From: AM-1111 sp046302135
GTDB taxonomy: Bacteria; Bacteroidota; Bacteroidia; B-17B0; Aurantibacillaceae
DNA: 21,253 bases
Direction: 5' to 3'
Assembly (NCBI GenBank): GCA_046302135.1
Contig: JBKCIQ010000149.1
Coordinates: 1 to 21,253, forward strand
Shown here: positions 14,693 to 21,253 of the stretch, piece after piece
How positions within the stretch are numbered: position 1 is the stretch's first letter
How the letters are laid out: each line of letters begins with the position of its first letter
The notes under the pieces: model-generated
Told to the model about the DNA's origin: nothing
The model's input: only the letters and a program-made list of their open reading frames with translations
Databases searched by the model: none
Made by a program: the position numbers and the translations under genes

Positions 14693-16918
14693 CTACTTCT
14701 TAATTTTGGTGTATTGACCTGAACGAGGCTTTTTAAGCCATTTAAATGATTCTAATTTTGAAAGGTATAAATCTGCTGTTCTCTCTGCTATTGATAATTT
14801 TTGAGCAATTGAAATAGCTTCTTTACGCTGAAATTTATTGGGTAAAGCATCAAAGAATGATTTTAAGATTTGATCGGTTACTGTAGCGTTTTTTGGTAGT
14901 TCTTTAAATATAAAAACTGCATGGTCTATGTATGATTTTACTATTGATAAAGCAATTTCAAAATCTTCATCATTGCAAACAAAGTTTGAACTAGCTTCTG
15001 CATTATCAAAATACCTAAGAGAAGTTATAACCATAGATACTCTGAATAAAATTAGACCAAGACGTTTAGATGTACTTGCTAAATCTTCACTCACAAAAGT
15101 TGATAGGTTGTTTAGGCAATCAGCACCAAATGCATTTAATTTTGACCATTGTGTTTCTGTTAAATGAAAATTAATTTCTTTCTGATATTCTAGGAACTGA
15201 ACAAACTTTAAGGTTTGATTTGATAACTGCTCAAAATGTTTTGATAGATTAACCCCATTAATTGTGGGACCTGCATCTACCCAAATTGTCTCTGATTTAA
15301 ATGTGTAAAATATAAAACGGCTAAATAAACCATCTTCTGCCGACTTAATTAGGCCTTCAACCTGACCTGGTGTACCTGCAAGTGCTACTGATAAGCGAGG
15401 TTTTTTAATTTCAATCCATTCTTTGTTTGTTTTACGGCTATAGGAAACATGCTCATGATGAAATGCTTTACGAAGTAAATCTGAATATGAACCCCAATCT
15501 TGTTTTAGCACATTTCCCATAGTATCTGCTTCCGTTTCACAAAATACCCCCTGTTCATCGCCCTCTTTTAAGTGCTGAATAATACGTGCACTACTATTGT
15601 TAGCTGGTATAAATAATACTTTAAAGTTAGGCTCATTCGGATGCACTAGGTCTTTAATATTTGCCTTTTTATCTGAAATCAACCTTTTGTATTCTGCTAA
15701 CTCAACTTCATATTCTGCTTTTAATCTCAAGCTCTCTTTTACAAGGGTATCATGATATGCATCACCTAATTGTTTTGCAAATGTGATAGCTCCTTTTCCA
15801 CTGGCAGCAGGTGCAATGATGAAAACGAATAAATTACTGAAATGCTCTTTGCCTCTGTATAGACCCGAAACATTACGCATACAACCACTAAGAATTGATA
15901 AAGCACCGGTAATAAATATATCTTTTTCGCGATTATCAGTTAAAACTCTACACCCTTCTTGAAGAATTTTAGGCAATTTTTCATACGTCCAAGTTGGTAG
16001 ATAAGGCATATTCATTAAGAGTTGGTCTTTTGATTGCACATTATCTTCTTTATTATTTGCAATGTTTGCAAACTTTGCAAATTCATCTGTATGGTTTTTA
16101 TAAGCACTGTTTATTGATGGGATTGCTTCCAATTTATCTATATCAAAATGTTGCAAAATCAATTCTTCTGCTTCGTTTTCTGGTATTCCTATACGATTGC
16201 AATTACATGCCAATAAATAGATGTAGTTATTACGATTGCCATCAAAATAGCTTTCTTTATTATTGGTAAAATCAATCATTTTTTGAAACAAGGAAGATTT
16301 ATCAATTTCAGCATTATCATTCGCAACTGCTTCCTCACTTTCTGATGTATTGCTTTCAGAAGATAAAAGGTAATTTTTATTTACAGCAAATATTTCGGAA
16401 TCTGTATTTAAATACAATTCTGGATCGTGTGAGTAAAAGCATAGGCGAGAAACATCTTTACCTGATTTGTCTAATGCCACTTCAAAAGACTTTTCGTAAT
16501 ATTCAGCAACTTGATTATATGCTATGGCATGGTGCTCTAATTCTGAATCAACTTTTACTAGTATTTTTAAGCCATTGCCACTAGGGCTAATAAAACAGGT
16601 GTATGTGTAGGGTGCAACTTTAGCCAAATTAGAAATTCTTTTTAATTCACTTTCAGAAAGTTTATCGAGGTCAAGAATAATAAAACCTGAATAGTTCTCG
16701 GCAAGATGTGCTTTTCTAGCTGTTTTAAATTGAGCAGAAGCAGTGAAGCCATCAAGCTGTCTTTTCTTTTTATCGGCTTCTACTTTACTACCTTTTTTAA
16801 TTAGTTCCCTAATCTCATTTACTTCTTTTTGAAATTTACCATTTTTGATTTCCTCTAAAATCAAATTAATCTCTTTGAGACCAACCTGAGTTGAGAATTT
16901 TTTAAATACTGATACCAT
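14693..16918 (-). CDS. BT4734-like/DUF3987 primase-helicase, 741 aa
   Basis: The N-terminal 190 residues match the BT4734-like (VirE N-terminal) domain, related to archaeo-eukaryotic primases: FIILDLD with D83 and D85, SPSGNGLKILVKV (111-123), and DVSRLCFYSHDP (155-166). A linker with the FAKFANIAN repeat (280-288) leads to the DUF3987 ATPase, with Walker A APAASGKG (369-376) and an acidic CETEAD strand (460-465) as probable Walker B. The last 60 residues look like a winged helix. Together they suggest a replication initiator that primes and unwinds element DNA. It is the last gene of the operon with the two HTH proteins, 4 bp after the second one. Length and order are usual for Bacteroidota elements. 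Confidence 0.9.
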   Translation of the reverse strand: MVSVFKKFSTQVGLKEINLILEEIKNGKFQKEVNEIRELIKKGSKVEADKKKRQLDGFTASAQFKTARKAHLAENYSGFIILDLDKLSESELKRISNLAKVAPYTYTCFISPSGNGLKILVKVDSELEHHAIAYNQVAEYYEKSFEVALDKSGKDVSRLCFYSHDPELYLNTDSEIFAVNKNYLLSSESNTSESEEAVANDNAEIDKSSLFQKMIDFTNNKESYFDGNRNNYIYLLACNCNRIGIPENEAEELILQHFDIDKLEAIPSINSAYKNHTDEFAKFANIANNKEDNVQSKDQLLMNMPYLPTWTYEKLPKILQEGCRVLTDNREKDIFITGALSILSGCMRNVSGLYRGKEHFSNLFVFIIAPAASGKGAITFAKQLGDAYHDTLVKESLRLKAEYEVELAEYKRLISDKKANIKDLVHPNEPNFKVLFIPANNSSARIIQHLKEGDEQGVFCETEADTMGNVLKQDWGSYSDLLRKAFHHEHVSYSRKTNKEWIEIKKPRLSVALAGTPGQVEGLIKSAEDGLFSRFIFYTFKSETIWVDAGPTINGVNLSKHFEQLSNQTLKFVQFLEYQKEINFHLTETQWSKLNAFGADCLNNLSTFVSEDLASTSKRLGLILFRVSMVITSLRYFDNAEASSNFVCNDEDFEIALSIVKSYIDHAVFIFKELPKNATVTDQILKSFFDALPNKFQRKEAISIAQKLSIAERTADLYLSKLESFKWLKKPRSGQYTKIKK
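16056..16082. repeat. Three 9-bp repeats TTTGCAA[TA]N inside the primase gene
   Basis: TTTGCAATG at 16056, TTTGCAAAC at 16065 and TTTGCAAAT at 16074 encode the F-A-K-F-A-N-I-A-N stretch in the linker between primase and helicase domains. The period equals three codons, so it is both a DNA and a peptide repeat. Confidence 0.8.
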
Positions 16919-16922
16919 CTTT

Positions 16923-17207
16923 TTATTTTAGTTTAGTTGTGTTATTAGCCTTACGATAATTTAAGGAAAGCATAGTGTGAATATCCTTTATGCTGTAGTA
17001 AATTTTATTACCCACCATTGAATAGGAAATTAATCCTGTATCACGCCAACGTTGAGCTAATCGTTTACTAATATTCATTACTTGGATAAATTCTTGATTA
17101 TCTAAAAAGATTAAATCACTGTTTTTCTGCTTTTCCTTTAGTGTTTTTTCCAATTTATTGAGCCTTTCAACTATATCTTGATAATGCTCTATCGTCATCC
17201 ATTTCAT
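16923..17207 (-). CDS. HTH (excisionase/MerR-like) DNA-binding protein, 94 aa
   Basis: The N-terminal half is a coiled-coil-like helix (HYQDIVERLNKLEKTLKEK). The C-terminal half is the Bacteroidota HTH_17-type domain: FLDNQEFIQVMNISKRLAQRW, then GLISYSMVGNKIYYSIKDIHTML, where the first part is the helix-turn-helix and YSMVGNKIYY the wing. It is the second of two similar HTH genes in tandem (2-bp gap), followed by the primase-helicase 4 bp later. Such pairs control excision or replication of Bacteroidota elements. Which of the two is the recombination directionality factor cannot be said. Confidence 0.88.
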   Translation of the reverse strand: MKWMTIEHYQDIVERLNKLEKTLKEKQKNSDLIFLDNQEFIQVMNISKRLAQRWRDTGLISYSMVGNKIYYSIKDIHTMLSLNYRKANNTTKLK

Positions 17208-17208
17208 A

Positions 17209-17511
17209 TTATCTGCGTTTATTACGGATTAAATAATCTGATGCTGCTTGCTCTATTTCATCGGCAGTTGATTTACGATTGCGTTGTAACCAAACATCAA
17301 GTTCAGCTCGTTTGAAGTATAGCTTTTTACCCTGAGGGCAAAAGTGAGGTATTGATTTAGAACTCGTCATCTTATACAAGTGACTTGCACTGATGGCTAA
17401 ATACGCACACGTCTCGTTAAAGTTTAAGATTTCTTTTTTTAGAAGATTTTGTTCCTCTAATTTTTGTTCAATGCTGTTTAGCTTTTGAATAATGATTTCA
17501 TTGTTTTCCAT
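17209..17511 (-). CDS. HTH excisionase-family DNA-binding protein, 100 aa
   Basis: Layout like its neighbour: an N-terminal coiled-coil-like helix (IQKLNSIEQKLEEQ), then an HTH_17 domain with LNFNETCAYLAISASHLYKMTS and the wing IPHFCPQGKKLYFKRAELDVWL. This reads as a typical excisionase (Xis)-type fold that binds and bends DNA. It is the first gene of the HTH-HTH-primase operon, behind a 238-bp upstream region with three inverted repeats, one of them (17546-17564) placed as an autoregulatory operator. Confidence 0.9.
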   Translation of the reverse strand: MENNEIIIQKLNSIEQKLEEQNLLKKEILNFNETCAYLAISASHLYKMTSSKSIPHFCPQGKKLYFKRAELDVWLQRNRKSTADEIEQAASDYLIRNKRR

Positions 17512-17545
17512 TTTTTTAATTTTTAATTGGTTATTAATTCATTTT

Positions 17546-17564
17546 TCAGACTACAATTGTCTGA
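17546..17564. promoter_or_regulatory. Inverted repeat upstream of the HTH-primase operon, operator candidate
   Basis: TCAGAC, seven bases, GTCTGA: a perfect 6-7-6 palindrome 35-53 bp before the start of the 100-aa HTH gene. It has the same geometry as the WYL palindrome but a different half-site. Confidence 0.5.
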
Positions 17565-17602
17565 TTCAACGATGTAAAATTAGATTGGATGGAAAGGCAA
17601 AA

Positions 17603-17677
17603 ACTCTTTAACGATAAAGAGTAGAGAGCACCGCAGAGTGTAGAGTGCACCATAAACATAAGTGTTTTCTTATGTTT
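17603..17677. repeat. Two hairpins and GAGT-rich direct repeats upstream of the HTH-primase operon
   Basis: ACTCTTTA-ACGA-TAAAGAGT (17603-17622) and AAACATAAG-N6-CTTATGTTT (17654-17677) are perfect inverted repeats. Between and beyond them GCAGAGT and TAGAG recur (17634, 17641, about 17732, about 17742). This may be a control or origin-like region; the second hairpin could instead end transcription from the 591-aa gene's neighbourhood, although no clean T tract follows it in the needed direction. Confidence 0.45.
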
Positions 17678-17749
17678 GCCTTAATTATTTATGAATGTAT
17701 TGAGTATTCTTTTTTTTGGAAAAAAAAACGCAGAGTAGAGCGTAGAGTA

Positions 17750-19525
17750 TTATAAATTAGAAATTATTTTATCTAACTTATTTGTATTTGCAGGTTTTTT
17801 TTGACCTCTTAGTTTGGACCAAATAAATTCAGTACCATCTGATTGTACGAAACAATTTGCTGTAATTTTCCATACTTCTTTATCTGTATTTTCAACTAAA
17901 CGCTTCTCATTATGAATCTGTTTAATTAAATAACATAATTCAGATATACTACCTGACCATTTAATAGGGTTTGAAGGTGTTTCGTTTTTAAATATTTTAT
18001 TAAAATCGGCAAGTTTTGTTGATTTATCAATCAACCCTGCATCTATTAAGTCTTTTCTAAACTCTGTTATTTTAGTTTGACTACTAGCACCTGTTTTTTT
18101 ATATGAAAATGAATTGTGTTTTGAAATATTCTTATTAGTAACTAAAGCAGGTTTCACTATTTGTGTTTCATGGACATCATCTGCCAAAAGCTCCATAATT
18201 TTGGGCTCTTCAGGCTCAGACTCCTCTATTTCTGATTGTGTAAAAAGCAATGTCATATCTGTAGCGAAAAAACACAGTTGATCCCACATTTGGTTGAATG
18301 CTGCATCTTCGTATGCGTTTTCATTTTTAAACTCAGCTTTATCAATTTTCTCATATAAAATATTAATAGCTGTGTGGTAATTTTCAAATTGTGCGTATGA
18401 ACGTATCGGGTTGTTTTCGTATTTGAATCTTAAACTATTAAATTTTTCTATTGCTCTAGGTATATTGTAGTACGTTGCTTTTTTTATTTTATCGTCCAAT
18501 AATAATTCTATTTCATATAGACCTTTGTTGATATAGTTTTGTAAATCTTTAAAATTACTAGGCAGGTTATATGCTCTATCAAAATCTAATATTCTTTCGA
18601 TTAAAATTTCATCTACAATCTCTTTTACTATTTTACGCATTAAAACATGTATACCTAATATGCAATAAAAGTCTGTATGCTTATGCCTATCCTCATGTAT
18701 GTTAAAAAAGGATTCGGTACAATTAAATTTATCCTCGTAGTACAATTTTATAAAGTTGTCATAAACGGAAGTTATGCCCTTTAAATACTCTTCTTTAGAT
18801 TTGGATTTTAATACATCGAGTTTGGAAATGATATCTGTGCGTATGGAGTTGAACTTATTATAATATTCAGAGTGAATTTTTTCTATAGCTGAATCAATTG
18901 CCTTTAAATCACTTTTAGGAGTTAGAATACCATCAAGTTTTTCTTTAACTAACTGCATGCTTGTTGATTCAGCTAATTCCTTAAAGTTTTCAATCTGTTT
19001 ACTTATATTATTAAGTGTTTCGGGTGCTTCTGCTTTTATGGTATCCAAAATTGAAGTAAAACCTATATATCTGCCGGCATTTGCAAAATGAATTATAAAA
19101 TCTTTGAGTATTGAAACATCAAAATCTAATTTATTAATATAATATTCAATATCTATAGAGAATGAATCTTCTATACCCTTTGGCTGCTCTTCTACAATAA
19201 AATCAAAAACCTCTGAGTACTCTGTAAGAAAGAAGTTTCTTATTATAGTTTCTTTACTTTCATCAAGAGATCGATTATCGAAAGGATAAACATTGATAAA
19301 AGCTGATATGTAAGGAGCTACTTGTGGTAAACATTTTTTGAAACTAGCTTGTAGTTTTTTTATTGTTTGCTTAGTGTAATGGTTTTTTTCCTTATCATTT
19401 AAACAGGTACTGTAGGCTAATTTATCTTTTTCAATTTCTCCATTTTCAATTACATATATCTCAAAGCTTATTGTTTCTGCAATAAGCGTAATAAGTTTTT
19501 TTTCATATTCAGTTAATTCAGCCAT
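17750..19525 (-). CDS. Unknown protein co-transcribed with the integrase, 591 aa
   Basis: I do not recognise a named family with certainty. The protein is largely helical, with a coiled-coil-like stretch around residues 190-260 and an acidic linker near 440-455. The last about 95 residues (TEFRKDLIDAGLID through FIWSKLRGQKKPANTNKLDKII) form a separate domain that I recall at the C-terminus of many Bacteroidota mobile-element proteins, some annotated as RteC-domain proteins; it looks DNA-binding. There is no signal peptide or catalytic motif. The gene begins 13 bp after the integrase stop, so it shares its mRNA. A regulator of excision or transfer is the best guess. Confidence 0.75.
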   Translation of the reverse strand: MAELTEYEKKLITLIAETISFEIYVIENGEIEKDKLAYSTCLNDKEKNHYTKQTIKKLQASFKKCLPQVAPYISAFINVYPFDNRSLDESKETIIRNFFLTEYSEVFDFIVEEQPKGIEDSFSIDIEYYINKLDFDVSILKDFIIHFANAGRYIGFTSILDTIKAEAPETLNNISKQIENFKELAESTSMQLVKEKLDGILTPKSDLKAIDSAIEKIHSEYYNKFNSIRTDIISKLDVLKSKSKEEYLKGITSVYDNFIKLYYEDKFNCTESFFNIHEDRHKHTDFYCILGIHVLMRKIVKEIVDEILIERILDFDRAYNLPSNFKDLQNYINKGLYEIELLLDDKIKKATYYNIPRAIEKFNSLRFKYENNPIRSYAQFENYHTAINILYEKIDKAEFKNENAYEDAAFNQMWDQLCFFATDMTLLFTQSEIEESEPEEPKIMELLADDVHETQIVKPALVTNKNISKHNSFSYKKTGASSQTKITEFRKDLIDAGLIDKSTKLADFNKIFKNETPSNPIKWSGSISELCYLIKQIHNEKRLVENTDKEVWKITANCFVQSDGTEFIWSKLRGQKKPANTNKLDKIISNL

Positions 19526-19538
19526 GACACTGGAAACA

Positions 19539-20645
19539 TTAAATATCCAATTTTATTTTATTAGCTGCAAGTGTCTTGCGTTCATCAATAATTTTTGCAT
19601 ATATCTGAGTAGTTTTTAAATCTTTATGGCCTAATAATTTTGAAACGGTATAAATATCAGTACCTAGCGTAAGTTGTAATGTAGCGTATGTGTGCCTTGC
19701 ACAATGGAATGTGATTGTTTTTGTAATGCCTGCTCGCATCGCCCATTGTTGTAACCTTAAATTGTGCCATGCACTATATTTTAGCCCCACAAAAACTCTA
19801 TCTGTTGGGAGGCCTTTTTCACCCATTAGTTTTACAGCTTCTTCACTTATTGGCAATGTTTCTGCACCTTTTGTTTTCTTTTGAGTGAAACGAATGTAAT
19901 TACCAATCTCTTTAGAATGCTGAACTTCTGCCCATGTTAATTTATTTACATCGCTCCAACGTAAGCCTGATAATGCACTAAATAAAAAGGCGTTTTTTAA
20001 GACTGGAATATCGCAATCGGCTTTAGACATGGCAATTAACTCATCATACGTTAAAAACTCTCTCTCAGGCTCACCTGCTTTAATTCCTTCAACTTCATCT
20101 GCAGGATTACGATTAATATTACCTTCTTTGTAGGCTTCCCTTAAAGCAGCTCGTACCTTGTTATAATAGGAATGTTGAGAGTTTTGAGAAAGCTTTGTTT
20201 CGCTTTTAGTTTTTGCATTGCCTTGTAAAAATTCTTTAAAATCTTCTAACCAACGTTTATTTATTTGGTCGAACGATACATCGTGTGGAGCAAATTTTCT
20301 CAAGTGCTTTAACGTGCTATCCCAGTTACCGTAATTACCTGTGCTATCTTTACGTTTTTCGGTTAAGTACTCAAAGTACTTCAAAAAACTGCCTTTCATT
20401 TTACCAACATCTTTGAAACCAAAAATGCCATTCTTGATTTCAACATGGCGTTTACTGCGAATTGCTTCTGCAAGGTCAAGATTGGTTTTATTTTCTTCTT
20501 TTTCTTTTTTGGTAAGCTTTCCTTTTTCAGGCTCCGGTATTAAGTATAGCTTTAAATATTCATACTCACGTTTACCATTTGCATAGTATTCGAGGTACAA
20601 ACTTATTTTACCTCGTTGTTCACGCTGTCTTAATGTTACTGTCAT
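19539..20645 (-). CDS. Tyrosine recombinase (integrase), 368 aa
   Basis: This enzyme would catalyse site-specific integration and excision of the circle. An arm-type DNA-binding N-terminus (1-85) is followed by a SAM-like core-binding domain (about 86-190) and the catalytic domain. The catalytic set is visible: R229 (SGLRWSDV), K257 region (TQKKTKG), H314 and R317 (HCARHTY), H340 (LLGHKDL) and the nucleophile Y349 (TTQIYAKI). The length is normal and the gene looks intact. Its ATG overlaps the stop of the upstream HTH gene (ATGA), so the two are coupled. Bacteroidota integrases of this kind often use tRNA genes or short sites. No attachment core can be identified in a closed circle. Confidence 0.96.
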   Translation of the reverse strand: MTVTLRQREQRGKISLYLEYYANGKREYEYLKLYLIPEPEKGKLTKKEKEENKTNLDLAEAIRSKRHVEIKNGIFGFKDVGKMKGSFLKYFEYLTEKRKDSTGNYGNWDSTLKHLRKFAPHDVSFDQINKRWLEDFKEFLQGNAKTKSETKLSQNSQHSYYNKVRAALREAYKEGNINRNPADEVEGIKAGEPEREFLTYDELIAMSKADCDIPVLKNAFLFSALSGLRWSDVNKLTWAEVQHSKEIGNYIRFTQKKTKGAETLPISEEAVKLMGEKGLPTDRVFVGLKYSAWHNLRLQQWAMRAGITKTITFHCARHTYATLQLTLGTDIYTVSKLLGHKDLKTTQIYAKIIDERKTLAANKIKLDI

Positions 20646-20998
20646 ACTGTTAAATTAAAAAGGTTATTTATATCTGCTCTTTGAATTAATGTGCGAGTAC
20701 CAAGCTTAGCAGCTTTTATTTTGCCACTATCTATTAGGCGGTAAATTGTCCAACGACTTGCCCCTAAAAGCATACAAGTTTCTTTTACACTTAAAAACTC
20801 TTTTTCTTTTACTACTGGATTAAAAGGGGACTTTTTATTATCTGCCTCTATTGCTTTAGCAATTTTCTCATCGCGTTTTCTTTTTTTGTAATAGGCACTT
20901 GAACATTTAATGGAGCAAATTTCAGTAGTTGTCTTCTTGGCAATAAATTTATTATTGCAAAAAATACATGTTTTTTCTATCCTTAAATTACTGCTCAT
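20642..20998 (-). CDS. Zinc-ribbon plus HTH DNA-binding protein, excisionase-like, about 118 aa
   Basis: Numbered from the longer possible start at 21076, C37-x2-C40 and C54-x3-C58 form a probable zinc ribbon, then a basic helix (YYKKRKRDEK), and an HTH_17 domain at 94-141 (FLSVKETCMLLGASRWTIYRLI, wing IKAAKLGTRTLIQR). I chose the internal ATG at 20998: it starts MSSNLRIEKTCIFC just before the zinc site, and the extra 26 residues of the longer frame are encoded by a 10-bp DNA repeat array that reads as a regulatory site. The gene overlaps the integrase by 4 bp and probably sets integrase level or directionality. Confidence 0.85.
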   Translation of the reverse strand: MSSNLRIEKTCIFCNNKFIAKKTTTEICSIKCSSAYYKKRKRDEKIAKAIEADNKKSPFNPVVKEKEFLSVKETCMLLGASRWTIYRLIDSGKIKAAKLGTRTLIQRADINNLFNLTV

Positions 20999-21011
20999 CA
21001 AGTTTATATAT

Positions 21012-21061
21012 TGTAGCTGAATGTTGCTTAATGTAGCTAAGTGTTGCTGTGTGTAGCATAA
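21012..21061. repeat. Five 10-bp phased repeats TGT[AT]GCnnnn upstream of the HTH-integrase operon
   Basis: Units begin at 21012, 21022, 21032, 21042 and 21052: TGTAGCTGAA, TGTTGCTTAA, TGTAGCTAAG, TGTTGCTGTG and TGTAGCATAA. TGTAGC and TGTTGC alternate with an exact 10-bp period. They lie 14-63 bp before the likely start of the HTH gene, placed as operators or recombination arm sites. The TGTTGC form is the complement of the GCAACA motif that recurs across the closing point. Confidence 0.75.
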
Positions 21062-21114
21062 CTTCGCCTGACTCATATTTTTTGTTGTTCAGCAACGTGA
21101 GCAACAAAATCAAA
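21062..21114. other. Control region, right part
   Basis: Non-coding stretch joining the phased repeats to the closing point. It has AGCAACG at 21091-21097 and AGCAACA at 21100-21106 behind GTTGTT at 21084, giving a partly palindromic cluster. Read across the circle it continues into the AGCAACA motifs at 10 and 41. Confidence 0.5.
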
Positions 21115-21253
21115 CAACATTATAGCAACAAAAGTAGAGGAAAAAGTGTTGTTAAGCAACAAAAAAAGGAAGGAAGATTTATTATATTATCAACAATAAC
21201 AGGCAGTTACAGAACAAAAGAAGGTACTTTACTTTCCGATACAAAAACTATAC
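21115..21253. repeat. Terminal direct repeat, right copy
   Basis: Identical to bases 1-139. In the circular molecule this is the same DNA, not a second copy. Confidence 0.93.

Noticed and set aside
16923..17511. Toxin-antitoxin pair
   Set aside because: Both small genes are HTH_17-type DNA-binding proteins with parallel layout, upstream of a primase; neither looks like a toxin.
20999..21114. tRNA fragment as attachment core
   Set aside because: I looked for the T-loop and acceptor pattern near the integrase operon and the closing point and found none.

Overview
The window looks like one complete circular replicon or excised element, read slightly past its closing point. Bases 1-139 are repeated exactly at 21115-21253, so the unique length is about 21,114 bp. 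The host is very probably a member of the Bacteroidota. The DNA is AT-rich, genes start behind A-rich leaders with little Shine-Dalgarno signal, one promoter resembles the TAnnTTTG type of that phylum, and many families are ones I know mainly from Bacteroidota mobile elements (a BT4734-like/DUF3987 primase-helicase, paired excisionase-type HTH proteins, DUF6943, and a protein starting MARQKG). I see no relaxase, conjugation gene, terminase, portal, recognisable capsid, rRNA or tRNA.

Layout. (1) 20999 through the closing point to 472 is a non-coding control region rich in short phased repeats. (2) 473-1966 is a + strand cassette of four small genes of unknown function ending in a strong terminator. 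(3) 2027-5133 is an accessory stretch with a DUF6943-like gene, a 213-aa protein, a 127-aa protein, a DUF2188 protein and a 45-aa ORF. It also holds two non-coding blocks with signs of RNA structure (2535-2690 and 3356-4020). (4) 5162-14027, minus strand, is a probable defence module. It runs WYL regulator, MmeI-like DNA methyltransferase, Schlafen AlbA_2 ATPase-type protein, SF2 helicase, then GIY-YIG nuclease. A secreted SHOCT-type protein is divergent from the regulator. (5) 14693-21076, minus strand, is the mobility and replication half. It runs Zn-finger/HTH protein, tyrosine integrase, 591-aa unknown, two HTH proteins, then primase-helicase.

How it may work. The integrase and HTH proteins would integrate and excise the element. 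The primase-helicase, with repeats in the control region or near its own gene, would copy the circle. The cargo is best read as a modification-dependent anti-invader system. The methyltransferase marks self DNA but has lost the MmeI nuclease signature, so cleavage would fall to the helicase and GIY-YIG pair, with the AlbA_2 protein as a further partner. The WYL protein probably represses this module through a palindrome just upstream of its own start. I cannot match the four-gene set to BREX, DISARM or a type I or III restriction system. Three details deserve attention: a C8 tract in the helicase Walker A codons, a helical module shared by the helicase C-terminus and the nuclease N-terminus, and three copies of a D-x-[FY]-G-L-L motif in the nuclease.
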